Origin: Tepidibacillus_B infernus
Lineage (GTDB): Bacteria; Bacillota; Bacilli; Tepidibacillales; Tepidibacillaceae
Length of the DNA: 64,000 bases
Assembly: GCF_048898065.1 (NCBI RefSeq)
Contig: NZ_JBLWFI010000002.1
Coordinates: forward strand, 124,001-188,000
Direction: 5' to 3'
The notes under the pieces were generated by a model. It was not told the DNA's origin, made no database searches, and saw only the letters and a program-made list of their open reading frames with translations. The translations under genes and the position numbers were made by a program. How positions within the stretch are numbered: the stretch's first letter is position 1; each line of letters starts with the position of its first letter. Positions 7,463 to 15,827 of the stretch are shown piece after piece.

Positions 7463-8719
7463 ATGAAAGTTGTTTATCCTATCTGTTGCGGTGTCGATGT
7501 GCATAAGACTTTTCTCGTCGCCACAATTATTACTTCACAGGGGATTACCCCTCATTATTCAAAAAAGAGATTTTCTACTTTTAACAATTCCATTCTTCAA
7601 TTCAAGCAGTGGCTGATTGATAACAACTGCTATGATATGTGCATGGAATCGACCGGGAAATATTGGGTTCCTGTCTACAATCTTTTGGAAGATACCATCC
7701 GTATGACTGTTGCTAACCCCAAATGGGTGAAGGCTGTAAAAGGAAATAAGGATGATAAAAAAGATTCTAAGTGGATTGCTGACCTTTTCCGCCTTGGTTT
7801 AGTACCAGGAAGCTATATCCCTAATAAACCAGTCCGTATTCTTCGTGAATACACTCGCTACCGTTCTAAACTTGTTTCTTGTAGAAGCAGTGAAAAGAAC
7901 CGTTTTCAAAACGCTTTCACAGTCTGTAATGTAGCCCTTGATGCTGTCGTTTCCGACATGTTTGGCAAATCTGCCACTTCCATCACGGACTATCTGATTT
8001 CCTCTGATACCTTTGACCCGGAATACTGTACTTCTCTTCTTCATAAATCTTTGAAAAAAAAAGCAGATAACGTGGTTGAATCTATTGAAGGATACCAAAT
8101 GACTCAGGAACAAAAAGAACGTATGATCATGGTTCGTTCTCACCTCGACTTCGTAACCAATTCGATTGCTGAACTGGACGAAAAACTGGATAAGTTGGTC
8201 GAACCTTATGAAAGTGCCATTAACCTTTTATGTACCATTCCCGGAGTTAATAGAGCATCTGCAATCACCATTATCTCCGAGATTGGTACAGATATGTCTC
8301 AATTTGCCAACTCCAAGCGTTTGTGCTGCTGGGCGGGACTAACACCTGGCAATAATGAATCTGCTGGTAAGAAGAAATCTGTCCGTATTACACGTGCCGG
8401 TGTATACCTCAAACCTGCATTGGTACAAGTTGCCCATGCAGCCGTGAAATCGGATAAGTCTCCTTACTACAAAATCAAGTACGAACGCATTTCTAAAAGG
8501 AGAGGCAAAAAAAGAGCCATAATCGCTATTGCAAGGATGATACTCACCGCCATATACAATATGTTTGTTACTGGCGAAGTGTGGAATCCAAGCGACTTGT
8601 ATAAAATTGATATGCCACAAGAAATGCAGGACAAGCAGAAAGAGAAAGCTATTAATCAGGCAATAAAACTCCTAATTGCCCAAGGTATAATAAAGGCTTC
8701 TGACATTTCTGTAGCTTAA
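7463..8719 (+). CDS. IS110-family DEDD transposase (copy A)
   Basis: 418 residues from ATG 7463 with AAAGGAGG at ideal spacing; an in-frame ATG at 7445 precedes the RBS. The N-terminal RuvC-like DEDD domain shows D12 in CGVDVHK, a glutamate in CMESTGKYW and aspartates in DDKKDSKWIAD. The C-terminal Transposase_20 domain carries TIPGVNRASAITIISEIG and GLTPGNNESAGKKK, which holds the expected catalytic serine. The identical protein is encoded at 46598-47854 on the minus strand, indicating recent movement. It is unlike DDE enzymes and acts with a bridge RNA in characterised relatives. Confidence 0.93.
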   Translation: MKVVYPICCGVDVHKTFLVATIITSQGITPHYSKKRFSTFNNSILQFKQWLIDNNCYDMCMESTGKYWVPVYNLLEDTIRMTVANPKWVKAVKGNKDDKKDSKWIADLFRLGLVPGSYIPNKPVRILREYTRYRSKLVSCRSSEKNRFQNAFTVCNVALDAVVSDMFGKSATSITDYLISSDTFDPEYCTSLLHKSLKKKADNVVESIEGYQMTQEQKERMIMVRSHLDFVTNSIAELDEKLDKLVEPYESAINLLCTIPGVNRASAITIISEIGTDMSQFANSKRLCCWAGLTPGNNESAGKKKSVRITRAGVYLKPALVQVAHAAVKSDKSPYYKIKYERISKRRGKKRAIIAIARMILTAIYNMFVTGEVWNPSDLYKIDMPQEMQDKQKEKAINQAIKLLIAQGIIKASDISVA

Positions 8720-8734
8720 AACCAAAGCTTGATT

Positions 8735-8765
8735 TTTTTTAGGTCTTTAAAGACCTTAGTTTGCT
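8735..8765 (+). terminator. Palindrome after the IS110 transposase (copy A)
   Basis: AGGTCTTTAAAGACCT is a perfect palindrome about 20 bases after the transposase stop and lies in T-rich sequence. It probably ends the transposase mRNA. The same element is present at about 46557-46580 in copy B. Confidence 0.5.
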
Positions 8766-8805
8766 GCGCCCTTTTTTACCAAATTTAAGCTTATTTTTCA
8801 CGCTA

Positions 8806-8835
8806 ACTGACCTACCTAAATTCAGGTAGGTCAGT
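8806..8835. terminator. Perfect 12-bp hairpin at the right edge of IS110 copy A
   Basis: ACTGACCTACCT and AGGTAGGTCAGT pair perfectly around a six-base loop (AAATTC). The IS ends at the base before this stem. Without the IS the hairpin would stand a few bases behind the bglH stop codon, so it was probably the bgl operon terminator, although the following TATAATAAT is a poor U-tract. Confidence 0.6.
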
Positions 8836-8847
8836 TATAATAATCAA

Positions 8848-9054
8848 GGCAGTGCCATACACATCTCGTCTGATGGCCGTTTTATTTATGCTGGTAATTG
8901 AGGACATAATAGCATTGCAGTATTTAGCATTGATCAAGAATCAAGTAATCTTGTTTTATTCCAAAGAAATGTCGAAACTGGGAAGCTAAGCTTATTGCAG
9001 TCGGATATCACAGTTCCACAACCTGTTTGTGTGAAATTCATGATATCCAATTAA
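8848..9054 (+). pseudogene. Remnant of a 6-phosphogluconolactonase-like (beta-propeller lactonase) gene
   Basis: One frame reads GSAIHISSDGRFIYAGN, stop, GHNSIAVFSIDQESSN, then NVETGKLSLLQSDITVPQPV and CVKFM, ending at TAA 9052-9054. These phrases are typical of the YkgB/Pgl lactonase family, which has about 340 residues and opens lactone rings of sugar acids. Only about 68 codons remain, with an in-frame TGA and an internal deletion that joins two blades. It sits downstream of bglH and may have been the last gene of the bgl operon. Confidence 0.7.
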
Positions 9055-9090
9055 CTATTCATTATAATAAAAAGGAGAGCTTTACATAAA

Positions 9091-9651
9091 ATGAAAACTG
9101 AAAAAGAAAAAATGTTAAATGGTGAACTTTACAATCCAGCTGACCCAGAATTACTAAAAGAAAGATTAAACGCTCGAAGATTAACAAGATTATTCAATCA
9201 AACACTAGAAACGGAGGGTGACAAGAGAACTGAACTTTTAAAAGAACTGTTTGGTTCAACTGGGAAAAGTTTATTCATAGAACCAACGTTTCGATGTGAT
9301 TATGGCTACAACATACATGTTGGTGAGAATTTCTTTGCTAACTTTGATTGTGTTTTTTTGGATGTTTGTGAAATTCGAATAGGCGATAACTGTTTTATTG
9401 CACCAGGAGTACATATATACACAGCGACTCATCCATTAAATGCGAATGAAAGAATTTCGGGTGTAGAATACGGAAAACCGGTAAATATCGGCCATAATGT
9501 CTGGATTGGAGGGAAAGCTATTATAAACCCTGGGGTTAATATAGGTAATAATGTCGTTATCGCTTCAGGTGCGGTCGTAACAAAAGATGTACCAGATAAT
9601 GTTGTAGTAGGTGGAAACCCAGCGAAAATAATTAAACAAATTAACTCATAA
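9091..9651 (+). CDS. maa: Maltose/galactoside O-acetyltransferase, hexapeptide-repeat type
   Basis: 186 residues with RBS AAAAGGAGAGC. The Mac N-terminal domain (KEKMLNGELYNPADPELLKER) is followed by left-handed beta-helix hexapeptide repeats (INPGVNIGNNVVIASGAVVT) and the closing VVVGGNPAKIIK. The likely catalytic histidine lies in YTATHPLN. It transfers acetyl groups from acetyl-CoA to sugars in the cytoplasm. Full length. Neighbours on both sides are broken genes, so it appears to be a stand-alone unit. Confidence 0.88.
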   Translation: MKTEKEKMLNGELYNPADPELLKERLNARRLTRLFNQTLETEGDKRTELLKELFGSTGKSLFIEPTFRCDYGYNIHVGENFFANFDCVFLDVCEIRIGDNCFIAPGVHIYTATHPLNANERISGVEYGKPVNIGHNVWIGGKAIINPGVNIGNNVVIASGAVVTKDVPDNVVVGGNPAKIIKQINS

Positions 9652-9684
9652 GAAGAATATCAAAAAAATGATTAAATGGAGTGA

Positions 9685-10122
9685 AGGAATTGGCTACCTT
9701 TACCGTGTGGTGGATGCTCATTACAGCATTTGGCGTATAAAGGTCAATTAGAGGCAAAACGGGAATTGGTTAAGGAAGTAATTGAAAAATATACGAATCT
9801 TCAAGATGTAGAGATTCGGTTGACGATTGGAAAAGCGGAAGAATTATTACCAAAGTGGGTGAAAAATGGATTTCAAATTGAGTTATTAATTGTTGACCCA
9901 CCAAGAACAGGTTTAGATCCAAAATTGCTTAAGACGATTATTCAAGTAAAACCTAAACGTTTTATCTATGTTTCTTATAATCCTTCTACCTTAGGAAAAG
10001 ATTTATCTATTCTGTTAAAGGAAGGGTATAAAGTGAAATATATTCAACCAGTCGACATGTTCCCGCAGACGGCTCATGTGGATAATTCGCAAAGAAAACA
10101 GCTTAAAAACCACTATATATAG
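9685..10122 (+). pseudogene. Remnant of an RlmCD/TrmA-family 23S rRNA (uracil-5-)-methyltransferase
   Basis: The frame starts within the iron-sulfur motif (LPCGGCSLQHLAYKGQLEAKR). It then jumps, in frame, to the C-terminal catalytic part: IVDPPRTGLDPKLL, then YNPSTLGKDL, PVDMFPQTAHVD. The N-terminal TRAM domain and most of the SAM-binding middle (about 200 or more residues) are missing. The catalytic Cys of the family motif SCNPxTL is replaced by Tyr (YVSYNPSTL). It is therefore dead on two counts. The nearest upstream stop, TGA 9682-9684, bounds the frame. Confidence 0.85.
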
Positions 10123-10347
10123 CAGTTACGCTTGATATAAAACGCAATATATACGATTTTGAAACTGAAAAAACAGAGCTGTTTTTTACCCTAAAATGAT
10201 GATAAACCACTAATAAAAAACTAAGATTTTTTTAAAAAATGCTCAGCTAAAGTTGATGTTTTATAATATTGTTAGTGAGCATTCGTTTGAGTATGCGAAT
10301 TAAAATTGAGGTGGTTAAGTGAAAACATATATAGAGGTAAGTGCAGA

Positions 10348-10650
10348 ATGAAACGCTGGGAAAAAGTTTTAGCAATTTGCTTATTAATAATTGCCTTGTT
10401 TATAATTTTTGGATATGTAGCAATCTATTCTATTTTTAATTCTTATTCATCGCCATTTGATAGGTTAAGTCAGAGGGATTTCCAAAACTTTGCTAATATA
10501 GGGGAGCAACTGTTTCTTCTTTATGATGAGGGTTACATAACTGTCGGCGAAATAATAGATTGTTACGATTACGAAGAAAGACCGGAGGTGAAAGAGGCAC
10601 TATCAAAATATAAGAGTAAAATAGTGACTGTATATTTTGTTGATAAATGA
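10348..10650 (+). CDS. Small single-pass membrane protein of unknown function
   Basis: 100 residues from ATG 10348, with AGAGGTAAG upstream; an earlier in-frame GTG at 10306 is possible. One transmembrane helix (about residues 6-30, ICLLIIALFIIFGYVAIYSIF) has a positively charged MKRWEK before it. It is followed by about 70 acidic, tyrosine-rich residues (YDEGYITVGEIIDCYDYEER), probably outside the cell. No family recognised. A TATAAT-like box (ATAATATTG near 10265) precedes it and the terminator at 10818 follows at some distance. Confidence 0.55.
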   Translation: MKRWEKVLAICLLIIALFIIFGYVAIYSIFNSYSSPFDRLSQRDFQNFANIGEQLFLLYDEGYITVGEIIDCYDYEERPEVKEALSKYKSKIVTVYFVDK

Positions 10651-10817
10651 GAACACAGGATTTGACAAAGGAACCTTGCAATATACTAAATTAATTCCAA
10701 ATGTTTATCACTTTGATGCAGGATTATAGTGGATAAAATAAGCATAATTTTTAGATAACGTAGGTCGCATTATTTATAAACAGCGAATAACGAATAAGGA
10801 ATTCCTTATTACAAATT

Positions 10818-10858
10818 AGCGGCAGCATTTTAGAAATAAGATGCCGCTGCTTTTTTTA
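10818..10858 (+). terminator. Intrinsic terminator
   Basis: AGCGGCAGCAT pairs, with two mismatches, with ATGCCGCTGCT and is followed by seven T. It ends plus-strand transcription coming from the small membrane-protein gene. Confidence 0.7.
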
Positions 10859-10886
10859 TGTGCGCCCGCCATGGGCGAACATAAAA

Positions 10887-10917
10887 TACGGGAAATCTAT
10901 TTACTAGATTTCCCGTA
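10887..10917 (-). terminator. Perfect 13-bp hairpin terminator for the minus-strand gene
   Basis: TACGGGAAATCTA and TAGATTTCCCGTA pair without mismatch around a five-base loop. On the minus strand the stem is followed by TTTTATG. It lies about 25 bases beyond the stop of the secreted TPR protein. Confidence 0.75.
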
Positions 10918-10940
10918 GAGGTAGAGCATAATCATTTGAA

Positions 10941-12116
10941 TTATTCAGATATCACAATCATTTGACTTTCCGCTTTCCAATCAACCTTGGCACCAAATGC
11001 TTCACTTACGAAGCGTAGTGGAAGAACTGTTCGACCATTTACAATCTTGGCAGGAACATCAATCGTAATTTCCTGTCCGTTGACAATGGCCACGTTGCTA
11101 TCAATAGTCAATAAGACCGTTTCATTCCCACGTTCAATAGATACCTGTCTTTTTACCCCATCCCAACCTACATTCGCTTCAAGAGATTCTGTGATAGCAC
11201 GGATAGGAACCAGGGTTCTCCCGTTCTCAATAAACGGCTTTACATCAAATACAGGAGTAACACCATCAACAAATGTTTTAATGCCAGGAGTTTTGGCCTC
11301 TGCAAAAACTTGATTTAACTTATTAAATACATTTTCATCCCTTGGGTTTAATGCAGCTACAATGGTAAGGTGGCCGATGGCTTCATTGTAATTCCCTGAA
11401 GCGGCCAATTCTTCACCAAGTTTTGTCCGTGTATAAACACTGTTCGGGTTATTTTCTAACGCCTGTTTTAGATTAGCAACAGCTTCATCTGATTTACCTT
11501 GTTGCTCAGCAATTTCTGCCCGAAGGAGGAAAGTAAGATAACTTTCTGGTGCTTTGTTAGCCAGTTCGGTCATAACCTGAACAGCATTTTCTTGATCACC
11601 ATCTGCCAAGTATATTAAGGCTAATTCAACATATAAACTTTCATTTTCCGGATTGGCCTGCAGTGATTTCTGGACTTTGGCAATTTGAGACTTGTGGTTT
11701 TCACTTTGTCCTATGTTAAACAGGTCACTTTCACGTTGTTGATCTTGCAGAAAGGTTTTTATATCAATCTTAGAAAGAAAGTCCGTCTTCACGGATTGAG
11801 AAAGGTTGGTGACTTCGTCCAGATCTGAATCAAAGGAGAAACTGCTGAAATTGGAAGTATACTCTCCCATACCATCACCAAAGCGAGTCTCAGACGAACC
11901 GGTACCTGTGTCGGTGCCCGTTTCTGAGGTGTTACTGATCCCGGTGCCGGTACCTGATTCTGTAACAGGCGAACCGGTCTCGGTGCCCGTACCTGATTCC
12001 GTAACAGACGAACCGGTACCTGTGTCGGTGCCCGTACCTGTCTCAGCAAACGCAGAAGTAAACGGGGTGAGCGCTAATACCGATACAAGAGATAAAGCGA
12101 CAATTTTTTCTTTCAT
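10941..12116 (-). CDS. Secreted protein with TPR repeats and copper-amine-oxidase N-terminal-like domain
   Basis: 391 residues from ATG 12116, with TGGAGG eight bases upstream. A signal peptide (residues 1-24, ending TSAFA) is followed by a low-complexity linker of T/G/S with repeated TGTGTDTGTGS-type units (about 25-80). TPR-like helices follow (about 135-265, e.g. SLYVELALIYLADGDQENAV). Last comes a StlA/copper-amine-oxidase-N-like domain (about 285-391, GRTLVPIRAITESL and GRTVLPLRFVSEAFGA). Such proteins are extracellular or wall-attached. It lies 336 bases after rsgI on the same strand, so envelope-related regulation is a guess. Confidence 0.82.
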   Translation of the reverse strand: MKEKIVALSLVSVLALTPFTSAFAETGTGTDTGTGSSVTESGTGTETGSPVTESGTGTGISNTSETGTDTGTGSSETRFGDGMGEYTSNFSSFSFDSDLDEVTNLSQSVKTDFLSKIDIKTFLQDQQRESDLFNIGQSENHKSQIAKVQKSLQANPENESLYVELALIYLADGDQENAVQVMTELANKAPESYLTFLLRAEIAEQQGKSDEAVANLKQALENNPNSVYTRTKLGEELAASGNYNEAIGHLTIVAALNPRDENVFNKLNQVFAEAKTPGIKTFVDGVTPVFDVKPFIENGRTLVPIRAITESLEANVGWDGVKRQVSIERGNETVLLTIDSNVAIVNGQEITIDVPAKIVNGRTVLPLRFVSEAFGAKVDWKAESQMIVISE

Positions 12117-12452
12117 GAATAAAACCTCCATTTTTTATTGTTTTGATTGAAGTTTAGAACAAACTTAACTATTTTACTTTTCAAACCATTGCCATTCTAG
12201 TGCTTTACACACCTCCCTTTTTCCCACAAGCCAAGGTTATGTATAAAAGGGGCAGGGATTGCACTCCAGTTATCTCATAGACCTTCGGCAACGGTAACCA
12301 CCATCGTTCTATTGAACATTAGGTTTTCCGTTTTACCTATCCCGTGTTTCACGGATTTCGTGGTTTATTTTCCAAGTTTTTATGTTTCTACTTCCATATA
12401 CGTTGAACATCCACAAGAACTGGGGGTAGATTCGTCATTTGTTGACAATTTT
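12117..12452 (-). other. Long leader between rsgI and the secreted protein gene
   Basis: No gene is seen here. On the minus strand it is the region upstream of the secreted TPR protein. It contains short GC-rich inverted stretches (for example GGTTACCGTTGCCGAAGG near 12280-12300) that could fold. I compared it by eye with c-di-GMP, c-di-AMP, glycine, lysine, TPP and cobalamin riboswitch signatures and found no convincing match. Confidence 0.3.
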
Positions 12453-13679
12453 TTACCACCCTCCCGCCCCACTGCTAGACCCATTCCAATCAGAATTTGG
12501 TTCGGTTGTCTGGCTGTTATTGGTTGTTGACTCAGAGGTCGGGCTTGATTGTGTCGTCGTTGTTTCTTCATTTTGTGTGGATGTTGAATTAGTCGGATCC
12601 TGAGAACTCTGTTTCATTGGCTCACTCCAGGAACTTTCTTCCGATGATTCAGGTGATCCAGAAGTTGTTTCGCTAGTTGTTCCACTTGGATTACTTGGGT
12701 AAGTATCCTCATTCGATTTGTCAGTTGGCAGCTGATTATTATATTTGGACTGAAATCCGTCATTTTCTGTCTCTTTTTTTTGGTCGGACGGGGGTGTTTC
12801 ATCCGTAACTTTTCCTTCTTGTTTTGACCTTTGATAATAGTCTGTTTCTCCGTTCGATTGTTCCGGTCGAATCTGTTTGCTTTGTGATTCTGTTTGGGGC
12901 AAAGGTAAAGCAGGTTGTGGTGGTATGATTCCAATGGGACTAAAAAACTTCTCAACACTTGTTCCGGCTTTATCAAGAATGCTTTCTACCGAATGAGACT
13001 CAAATTTCTCAAAAGATAGACGGTATCCTTTCTTTTTTGCTTCATGAATGAGTAGCCATTTGTTTAGGGAAAGCCCCTCTTGCTTGGATTCTTTGTATTC
13101 CGATTCGTTGGTTACGTCCACCTTCAGATACCCGTTGATACTTTTCGATTGAAAGGTTTTTGCGATTAAAGACTCTACGGAACGCGGGCTGATTTCAGAC
13201 GCTTTATCCTGTACCTTTATGATGGAGACCATTATCAGATTTTTTTTCTCTTTCGAGATATAGCCCAAGTCAATCGATTTTTTAATTAATTGAGGAATGG
13301 CCTCGTTTAATGTCAGTTTTTTCAGTTGAAGATCATGGAGTAAATGCACTGCGTCTTGGTTTAAAGGTTCTGTACGAATAATTTGTGCTGCGGAGTCCAA
13401 ATACAATTCAAAGCTGGGATTAATATCAATCGCCACCACGTAGTAGGTTTTGGCTTGAAGATGATTCCATAGGATTGAACCTAACAAAAAAATAAAAAAC
13501 GCAGCAGCCACTGATACCCAAAAGGAAATTCTTTTTTTTCTTTGAAGCGGAACAACAACATATTCACCAACCCCGGGAATCTCCTTTGGCAATGGAAGGT
13601 TACGAAATTTCCCATCGTCACACATGACGACCATATGTTGGTCGGTCACCCTCATCACTATTCCTTTCGTTTCAATCAT
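12453..13679 (-). CDS. rsgI: RsgI-like anti-sigma-I factor
   Basis: 408 residues. The N-terminal anti-sigma domain (about 1-52, KGIVMRVTDQHMVVMCDDGKF and GEYVVVPL) precedes one membrane helix (about 54-73, VSVAAAFFIFLLGSILW). Next is the RsgI extracellular domain (YYVVAIDINPSFELYLD), then about 170 residues of Q/S/T/E/N-rich linker ending SSSGAGGW. It holds SigI at the membrane and releases it on an external signal. It overlaps sigI by four bases (ATGA), the standard two-gene operon. No carbohydrate-binding module is visible at the C terminus, unlike the clostridial RsgI proteins. Confidence 0.88.
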   Translation of the reverse strand: MIETKGIVMRVTDQHMVVMCDDGKFRNLPLPKEIPGVGEYVVVPLQRKKRISFWVSVAAAFFIFLLGSILWNHLQAKTYYVVAIDINPSFELYLDSAAQIIRTEPLNQDAVHLLHDLQLKKLTLNEAIPQLIKKSIDLGYISKEKKNLIMVSIIKVQDKASEISPRSVESLIAKTFQSKSINGYLKVDVTNESEYKESKQEGLSLNKWLLIHEAKKKGYRLSFEKFESHSVESILDKAGTSVEKFFSPIGIIPPQPALPLPQTESQSKQIRPEQSNGETDYYQRSKQEGKVTDETPPSDQKKETENDGFQSKYNNQLPTDKSNEDTYPSNPSGTTSETTSGSPESSEESSWSEPMKQSSQDPTNSTSTQNEETTTTQSSPTSESTTNNSQTTEPNSDWNGSSSGAGGW

Positions 13680-14425
13680 TTCCTTCCCCCCTTTTGTAAA
13701 TTTGGGAATGCAATCGAAGATTTAAGATGAGGAAGGTCTTCTGACAGGAGTATCAGAATGAGGGCAATGAGATATTTTCTTCCCCGCTCCAAAGTTTTTC
13801 GACTAACCCCCGAGAAATCAAGCATCTGCTTAAGTGGAAGTTGCTTCGTTTTTTGGAGATATTCTACCAGATGAGGATAATTGACAAAATCATATGCTAT
13901 TTGCACAAGATTCGCTCTTGCGTCCGCACGGTTTGGAGAAACGTAGTCCAGTTCATCTAGGTCAATCCCATATTCCTCCAATCGAGAAGTATAAATCTGG
14001 ATTTCTTCCCATCGTTCTTTGACCAGCTGCTGTTGATTATAGTTCTCCCAAGCCATCTGAATTTCAATAGGATTAACGTCATAATCTTCTCCATTTGTAT
14101 GTTTGGGGACAACGTCGTCTAAACTAGCTGCCACTTGTTGCCGGCTTTCTTTTCGAAAGTGGTCGATAAGCCGAGATTTAATAAGGACTTGGGCATAGGC
14201 GTAAAAGTTATCATTTTGTGATTTTTGATATCTGTTAATAGCTTCATTAAATGCTATAAGACTCACACTCATTTCATCATCATTCCATGTAACTCTCTGT
14301 TTACAAATTTTCGAGGTTACCATTTCAATATAGTTTTTACTTTTTTCAATTAAAATTTGTCTACTGTGGTCGTCCCCTTGCTGGGCTTGTTTGACCAATT
14401 GACTGAGAAATGGATCCTTTAGCAT
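13676..14425 (-). CDS. sigI: RNA polymerase sigma factor SigI
   Basis: 249 residues, RBS GAAAGGATG. Region 2-like sequence (DEMSVSLIAFNEAINRYQKS, FYAYAQVLIKSRLIDHFRKESR) and a C-terminal helix-turn-helix (LPLKQMLDFSGVSRKTLERGRKYLIAL) match SigI of Bacillus, a heat- and envelope-stress sigma factor. Directly coupled to rsgI by a four-base overlap. I did not assign a SigI autoregulatory promoter. Confidence 0.92.
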   Translation of the reverse strand: MLKDPFLSQLVKQAQQGDDHSRQILIEKSKNYIEMVTSKICKQRVTWNDDEMSVSLIAFNEAINRYQKSQNDNFYAYAQVLIKSRLIDHFRKESRQQVAASLDDVVPKHTNGEDYDVNPIEIQMAWENYNQQQLVKERWEEIQIYTSRLEEYGIDLDELDYVSPNRADARANLVQIAYDFVNYPHLVEYLQKTKQLPLKQMLDFSGVSRKTLERGRKYLIALILILLSEDLPHLKSSIAFPNLQKGGRK

Positions 14426-14639
14426 TTTATGACATCCTTTCTCTATTTACTTATTTCATACGAATAAATATCGTGATAACTGTCCGTCTTGAATTATACA
14501 TTATGAGAGAGAAAACGAATTACATAAATCTTCCATGGGTATTTACAAAACCAATTTTTGATTATCAAATTTTAATACCTTTTGTTTGTCATCAGGGCAA
14601 ATCTATTCAAAATGATTAAAATGTCCTGACTACTTATAT

Positions 14640-15150
14640 ATCGGAAAATCAGCTACCTTAATTAAGAACACCTATTCAGATCTCCTGTGGACAGAGGAAG
14701 ATCATAAAGCCGATTTGTTTGATAAAAGTGCAGACTTCGGCCACTTGCCAGGCATGCACCTAGAGTTTTCAAAAAATGAGATAGGTAGATTTTGTTAGAA
14801 CTTTTTTAGGAAGGATTAAAGGGATTACCCTACATTGGAAAAAGAAAAGGGGTGATTTAAAACTTAAATTCAAATTAAAGGAAAATCAAAAGTTTATGCG
14901 CATCGACGCGTTGGTCTAGCGCAACGAAAAGAAATTTAAAAAAACATTGTTTAATCAGGAAATTGATGGGTTTGAAAGAGCTCCTCCGAGCAATCATGGA
15001 CGACACTCGAATAGATGCGAGATGGGAAGAATATACAAATACGATCGTTCATGAACCGGGGCATTAGGTGATTATTATGCGTATTCTATATGGTGTCAGA
15101 AATTATCAGACCATTTTATAAAAAATTTCACTAGCGTTGCATTAATTATA
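14640..15150 (+). other. Decayed region with short broken frames
   Basis: Between sigI and the toxin locus are fragments only. One frame reads GKSATLIKNTYSDLLWTEED, then more up to a stop near 14797. Another reads NQEIDGFERAPPSNHGRHSN with several stops (about 14950-15010). I recognise neither. At 15128-15142 lies TCACTAGCGTTGCAT, also found at 36467-36481 and, inverted, at 40646-40660, where it marks an IS end. The region therefore probably holds the relics of an insertion sequence and what it interrupted. Confidence 0.4.
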
Positions 15151-15330
15151 TCTGATGATTCAAAATAATAACGTATATTAAAAATTGTTAGTCTGCTGGA
15201 TAGAATGAAAGGGATTAAATTCATTTTGATATATGTACATTAATCACATATTGAAAATTTAATTTTCTTTCATTAATAATAATATAGAAAATATGTTCGC
15301 TTTCTAGTTTCTATGGTATAATATGGTTGC

Positions 15331-15580
15331 AATAGAATCGGCTATCAAGGGCGGTTGGCTCATCTCCAGAGAGGAGGTGATGCTATGGAAGTAAAGGACG
15401 CTTTAATTCTGATGTTCATGTTCGGCATGTTCATCTTGGCCTTACTTTCCTACTTGAAAAACAAGTAGACCTCCCTTGAGCTCGGAAAGCTTGGAGGTCT
15501 ACCATCCACTTTCTATAGGTCGATCGCCTTTGAGGCAATCTATTGTAAGACCGTAGATCCTGCAACATCTGCGGTCTTTA
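15331..15580 (+). ncRNA. Type I toxin mRNA with structured 5' and 3' ends (possible antisense partner)
   Basis: A TATAAT box (15318-15323) precedes the transcript. The 5' leader (CAATAGAATCGGCTATCAAG, then GGCGG) is complementary, with few mismatches, to the 3' part (GATCGCC, then GAGGCAATCTATTG, about 15521-15545). After the toxin stop, TAGACCTCC pairs with GGAGGTCTA; a second hairpin AGACCGTAGAT/ATCTGCGGTCT ends the unit. Such 5'-3' pairing is known for type I toxin mRNAs. A convergent antisense RNA is expected from relatives such as bsrE/SR5, but I could not fix its promoter. Confidence 0.55.
15385..15468 (+). CDS. BsrE-like / holin-like type I toxin peptide
   Basis: A 27-residue hydrophobic peptide (MEVKDALILMFMFGMF, then ILALLSYLKNK) behind the very strong RBS GAGGAGGTGATG. 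It has the pattern of the TxpA/BsrE 'putative holin-like toxin' family: a short polar start, one membrane helix with LxLM and TLL/LLS-Y, and a lysine tail. In relatives such peptides damage the membrane and are silenced by an antisense RNA. A broken second copy lies at 38012-38053. Confidence 0.75.
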   Translation: MEVKDALILMFMFGMFILALLSYLKNK

Positions 15581-15752
15581 TAAGTTTATGTCAAAAAACT
15601 GATATATAAACTATCTCTAGAATCATTTTATCATAAAAAAATTTAATTGGAAATGATTGAATTTACATTAGAAAATGTATTTTTGATCTGTATTAAGATA
15701 TAATATCAGTATATAGAAAATTAGATATCGGAAATGAAAAGAGGGATCAAAA
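15469..15752. other. Toxin 3' hairpins and AT-rich spacer before fic
   Basis: Holds the two hairpins of the toxin locus (15467-15500 and 15546-15577), then about 150 AT-rich bases. A promoter for fic may be TATAAT-like sequence near 15700. AGAGGGATC at about 15740-15747 is the fic ribosome-binding site. No further gene is seen. Confidence 0.4.
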
Positions 15753-15827
15753 ATAGTTACTTTTAATAAAATTGAAGAACTGTTTCACCAGTTAAATTCA
15801 TATAGACCTCTAAACGAGGGTGAGTTA

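Larger units (their letters stand above)
7164..8805 (+). mobile_element. IS110-family element, copy A
   Basis: The sequence 7164-8805 is shared, in opposite orientation, with 46512-48153; the transposases encoded by the two copies are identical. Comparison of flanks gives a maximum element length of 1642 bp. There are no inverted repeats at the ends, as expected for IS110. A noncoding stretch of nearly 290 bases precedes the transposase. Insertion is just behind the bglH stop codon and immediately before a hairpin. TA is the only dinucleotide I can place at both edges in both copies, so it is my guess for the core. Confidence 0.88.

Noticed and set aside
9730..10122. Treating the RlmCD remnant as a functional short methyltransferase
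   Set aside because: The SAM-binding middle is deleted and the catalytic Cys is Tyr; coding sequence also extends upstream of the TTG into the iron-sulfur motif.
12180..12360. Possible riboswitch upstream of the secreted TPR protein
   Set aside because: The order of conserved elements does not match c-di-GMP-I, c-di-AMP, glycine, lysine, TPP or cobalamin classes; kept only as an unassigned leader.
15566..15594. Antisense promoter for the toxin locus at minus-strand TTGACA 15589-15594
   Set aside because: The base run 17 positions downstream is CAGATG, no -10 box; the antitoxin promoter remains unknown.
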